From contig NC_015573.1 of NCBI RefSeq assembly GCF_000214705.1, positions 2,115,001 through 2,179,000 of the forward strand: DNA of 64,000 bases, in the 5' to 3' direction. Below the pieces are notes generated by a model, which was not told where the DNA came from, searched no databases, and was given only the letters and a program-made list of their open reading frames with translations. Position 1 is the first letter of the stretch, and every line of letters starts with the position of its first letter. The DNA is from Desulfofundulus kuznetsovii DSM 6115. GTDB taxonomy: Bacteria > Bacillota > Desulfotomaculia > Desulfotomaculales > Desulfovirgulaceae. Positions 61,355 through 64,000 of the stretch are shown here, piece after piece. A program made the position numbers and the translations under genes.

Positions 61355-62563
61355 TCAACCGGTGGCATGCGCATTAGAGGTCAACTTCTCCAGCAGATCC
61401 CCCAGGCTATGACAATGAATGAACCGGCTTCCGGCCTCCCCGTACAGCTCTTCCGTTTCCCTCTTGCCGCGCAAGGTATAGACCGTCCGGCCCTGCGCCA
61501 GCACCAGCCGGATCAGGTCGAGGTTGCGCAGGTTCAGCGATCCCACAGGAAAGCCGGCGTCAATCACCCGTGCAGCCCGGCGTATTAATTCGACTGCACG
61601 CTCAAAGGACGAATCACCAATCTCTTCAAACGGCTGTTCCTCAATCAGCGTGGCCCCGATGGCCTTACCAACATGGTAATCCACGTCGTTTTCGTGAATA
61701 ACACCGGTCACGACGCCAAAACCATGTTTGCTCAACATGCGGTAAACACGTGCCCCACTGCCGGCACCGCCCAGCACATAGACCAGCGTTCCGCCGTTGT
61801 TTCTAAGCTCCATGCCGCCCAGGCAATCGCTGAAATAAGCGGAATCAATATCGTATAGTTCAGTCACCGTATCCTCGTCCAACACCTCCTCTGGTGGGCC
61901 GCAGGCCAGGATTTTCCCTTCCTTAACGAGCATAGCGATAGCACAACTCTTCAAGGCCAGATCAATTTCATGCAGGGAAAGAATTACAGTAATCCCCTTT
62001 TCCCGGGTTAGCTGCCGGAGAATGGCCATTACTTCCAGCCGGTGCTTTACGTCCAGATGGGTGGTTGGCTCGTCCAAAATGATCAGTTCCGGTTCTTGTG
62101 CCAGCGCCCGCGCCAGCATAACCTTCTGCTTTTCGCCGTCGCTTAGCTCGGCAAAATACCTGGTGGCAAGATTCTCCCCATTTACCAGGCGCAGAGCCTC
62201 TTGAGTTTTGCACCGATCTTTTTCGGTGAGGTGCCCCCAGAAGTCCGTGTAAGGGTAACGTCCCATGGCTACCACTTCAAAGGCCGTGAGCAGCCCCGGA
62301 GAAAGGCGTTCCGTGAGAACCACAGCCATGGTCCTTGCCAGATCCCCAGGCCCCAGGGTATAAAGCTGGTTTCCCTTTAGATATACCGAACCCCTCAAAG
62401 GGGCCAAAAGTCCGGCCAGGCAGCGCAAGATGGTAGACTTCCCGGAACCGTTAGGTCCTAGAAGGCAGATAAATTGACCCTTTAAAGCATCCAGATTAAT
62501 GTCATTTACCACCGTCCTGGTACCATAGCCCACGGCCAGATCGCAGGCCTGTAACACTTTCAT
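61355..62563 (-). CDS. ABC transporter ATP-binding protein (BtuD/FecE-like) with C-terminal domain
   Basis: 402 residues. The first ~250 are a standard ATPase: Walker A GPNGSGKST near residue 36, signature ELSDGEKQKVMLA near residue 137, Walker B LIILDEPTTHLD near residue 157. Residues 255-402 form an extra domain (LVYVLGGAGSGARVYRMLSK near residue 260) with nucleotide-binding-like glycines. The cobalamin context suggests corrinoid import. Four bases overlap the permease stop. The extra domain has no known role. Confidence 0.9.
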   Translation of the reverse strand: MKVLQACDLAVGYGTRTVVNDINLDALKGQFICLLGPNGSGKSTILRCLAGLLAPLRGSVYLKGNQLYTLGPGDLARTMAVVLTERLSPGLLTAFEVVAMGRYPYTDFWGHLTEKDRCKTQEALRLVNGENLATRYFAELSDGEKQKVMLARALAQEPELIILDEPTTHLDVKHRLEVMAILRQLTREKGITVILSLHEIDLALKSCAIAMLVKEGKILACGPPEEVLDEDTVTELYDIDSAYFSDCLGGMELRNNGGTLVYVLGGAGSGARVYRMLSKHGFGVVTGVIHENDVDYHVGKAIGATLIEEQPFEEIGDSSFERAVELIRRAARVIDAGFPVGSLNLRNLDLIRLVLAQGRTVYTLRGKRETEELYGEAGSRFIHCHSLGDLLEKLTSNAHATG

Positions 62564-63588
62564 AGAGCGGTCCTCCTTTTCAACAACAGCCCGATAACAA
62601 TAGGTGCACCAAAAAATGACGTAATGGCGCTAATCGGCAGCTCCACAGGTGACAGGGCCATCCTTGCCACCAGATCACATAAACTGGCAACAGTAGCCCC
62701 CAGTAAAATGGTTGCCGGCAGGAGCGCTCTGTTATCTGAAGTGCCCAAAGAAAGCCTGGCCATGTGTGGCACAGCGAGGCCAATAAAGGCCACCGGCCCG
62801 GCAAAAGCAGTAACCAAACCGGCCAGGGCGCTGGCCAGCATCACAATGGCCACCCGAAAACACCGGATGTTCACCCCCATGCTCCGGGCATAATCTTCCC
62901 CCAGTAAAAAAGCGTTAAGGGGCTTGCAGAGCAGGAGAGAACACAGGAGCAGCGGCCCGCTCAACCCCATCAGGACCACCAGTTCATCCCAGGTAAACCC
63001 GGAAAAGCTGCCCAGCGTCCAGAGGACAAAGCCGTGCACCTTTTCCTTTTCCGCCAGAGCAATTAAAATGCTGCTTACCGCGCTGCACAAATAACCCATC
63101 ATCAAGCCGACGACCAGCAGAGTAACCACATTTCTTACCCGGTTGGCCACGGCCAGGACGAGTATCATCACTAAAAGGGCACCGAGAAAAGCAGCCATGC
63201 TCAGGGCAAAAGGATGGAGGGTCAGGCCCACGGAAAGGCTGGTGAGCATGACCAGCGCCACAAGCAGGGTGGCCCCGGAAGAAATGCCCAGCACGTAAGG
63301 CCCCACAATGGGGTTGCGGAAAAAGATCTGCAACAGCAATCCTCCAGTGGCCAAAGCCGCCCCGCCAAAAAGGGTGGCCAGGGAGCGGGGAAGACGAATC
63401 TTCCAGATCACCGCTTGAAAGGTGGTATTATCAACAGGCTGGTGCAGGACGACCCGGTAGACCTCTTTTAGCGGTACGGGTACTGAGCCTAAACTAAGAT
63501 TTAAGAGAAACAGGGCCCCCACCAAGAAGGCAAAAATAATGGTAAAGATATAATATCGGCCTGTCTTTTCCTTGAAAAACACCTTCAC
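62560..63588 (-). CDS. FecCD-family permease (BtuC-like)
   Basis: 342 residues, about ten membrane helices. LFGGAALATGGLLLQIFFRNP near residue 74, LGISSGATLL, and FIGLAVPHMARLSLGTSDNR near residue 270 are BtuC/FhuB signatures. With the ATPase and the binding protein it forms an importer for cobinamide or cobalamin, judging by the adjacent cbiZ. Siderophore transport cannot be excluded. ATG-type start (GTG) follows GGGAGATGAG. Confidence 0.92.
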   Translation of the reverse strand: MKVFFKEKTGRYYIFTIIFAFLVGALFLLNLSLGSVPVPLKEVYRVVLHQPVDNTTFQAVIWKIRLPRSLATLFGGAALATGGLLLQIFFRNPIVGPYVLGISSGATLLVALVMLTSLSVGLTLHPFALSMAAFLGALLVMILVLAVANRVRNVVTLLVVGLMMGYLCSAVSSILIALAEKEKVHGFVLWTLGSFSGFTWDELVVLMGLSGPLLLCSLLLCKPLNAFLLGEDYARSMGVNIRCFRVAIVMLASALAGLVTAFAGPVAFIGLAVPHMARLSLGTSDNRALLPATILLGATVASLCDLVARMALSPVELPISAITSFFGAPIVIGLLLKRRTAL

Positions 63589-63602
63589 TCATCTCCCTGA
63601 TT

Positions 63603-63630
63603 ACCGGGACCCGGCAGGCCGGGTCCCGGT
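63603..63630. repeat. Strong palindrome between btuF-like and btuC-like genes
   Basis: ACCGGGACCCGGC and GCCGGGTCCCGGT are perfect reverse complements separated by two bases. It can form a very stable hairpin between the binding-protein stop and the permease start, and may adjust the ratio of the two proteins as seen in other importer operons. Confidence 0.65.
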
Positions 63631-63640
63631 GGTACAACAC

Positions 63641-64000
63641 TTACTTTTCCGGCAAACTCATAAAATGCCTGGGTTGGTAACCAGACCAGGAAACAGGGTA
63701 AAATATAGCAGCCAGGTCCTCAATTTGCTCGTCTGTTTTATCCATTGATTGATAGTACCAGGGCTGAACACACCAGATCCTTTTTTCTTTTACCGGCTTG
63801 ATATCTGCCAGGACCGGTGCTTGTTCTAGAAGTTTGGCAATGGAGGTGATGCCGGTTGACTGGGGGCTGAAAGGTATAATGAAAATATCTGCATCCTTGC
63901 CTCTGGCATAAAATTCCTCCAGGGTGATATTGGCATTGCCCGTAGCCGAACCGCCAAGGTCCTTGAAGACGTAATCGCCCCCGGCCATTTCAATCATCCT
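63641..64000 (-). CDS. Periplasmic corrinoid/siderophore-binding protein (BtuF-like), partial
   Basis: The frame runs off the right edge; 119 or so C-terminal residues are seen, including EMAGGDYVFKDLGGSA, YARGKDADIFIIPF and RIWCVQPWYYQSMDK. These match the C-terminal lobe of FecB/BtuF-like binding proteins. The true start, signal peptide and any cobalamin riboswitch lie outside the window. Confidence 0.85.
   Translation of the reverse strand, partial: RMIEMAGGDYVFKDLGGSATGNANITLEEFYARGKDADIFIIPFSPQSTGITSIAKLLEQAPVLADIKPVKEKRIWCVQPWYYQSMDKTDEQIEDLAAIFYPVSWSGYQPRHFMSLPEK

Overview
The window looks like the chromosome of an anaerobic, spore-forming, probably thermophilic Firmicute of the Desulfotomaculum/Desulfofundulus/Pelotomaculum type. 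The evidence is a carbonyl branch of the Wood-Ljungdahl pathway (cooS, acsB), an 11-subunit complex I without the NADH module, a sporulation gene (spoIIP), moderately high GC, frequent GTG/TTG starts with strong AGGAGG ribosome binding sites, and many metal, cobalamin and FmdE-type genes. The assignment is inference from gene content, not from a marker gene.

Layout. 1-1.3 kb: a C_GCAxxG_C_C redox protein and a divergent Fe/Mn superoxide dismutase. 1.3-11.5 kb: nuoABCDHIJKLMN on the minus strand, closed by a clear terminator and a 300-bp fold-back element. 11.5-18.6 kb: the conserved translation/secretion block ylxM-ffh-rpsP-khpA-ylqD-rimM-trmD-rplS-lepB-rbgA-rnhB, interrupted by two palindromic elements. 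18.8-30.2 kb: a class III aminotransferase, then acsB, cooS, a Fur-family regulator, two DUF5320 proteins, a NifX-like protein, a sigma-54 activator and an HdrD-like Fe-S oxidoreductase. The regions upstream of cooS and of the Fe-S gene are homologous over about 130 bp, which suggests common control. 30.5-42.4 kb: a small MBL/XRE/unknown operon, an HDAC-like deacetylase, a DUF1848 protein, heme o synthase, a TrpXYZ-type ABC importer with an attenuator-like leader, DUF202, an FmdE protein, spoIIP, a hendecad coiled-coil membrane protein and a diguanylate cyclase.

42.4-52.9 kb is accessory territory with visible decay: an HD-GYP remnant, a metal ABC importer (znuABC-like), a methyltransferase, an MNT antitoxin whose HEPN partner has been deleted internally, a Fur-boxed and frameshifted feoA, a second complete MNT-HEPN pair, CGGC and NikM-like proteins, a Uma2 nuclease and an FmdE fusion protein. 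52.8-54.3 kb is an insertion sequence. 54.4-64 kb is a corrin/metal block: FmdE, a radical SAM-SPASM enzyme, CobN, a nitrilase remnant, CbiZ, and the BtuD/BtuC/BtuF-type importer that runs off the right edge.

Recurrent themes: fold-back/palindromic elements between operons (1319-1617, 14270-14474, 16829-16908, 26857-27004, 45547-45643), a GGCCACG-ended long hairpin found three times (42.7, 46.4, 52.4 kb), and three FmdE-zinc-ribbon paralogues. No tRNA, rRNA or CRISPR array was seen.
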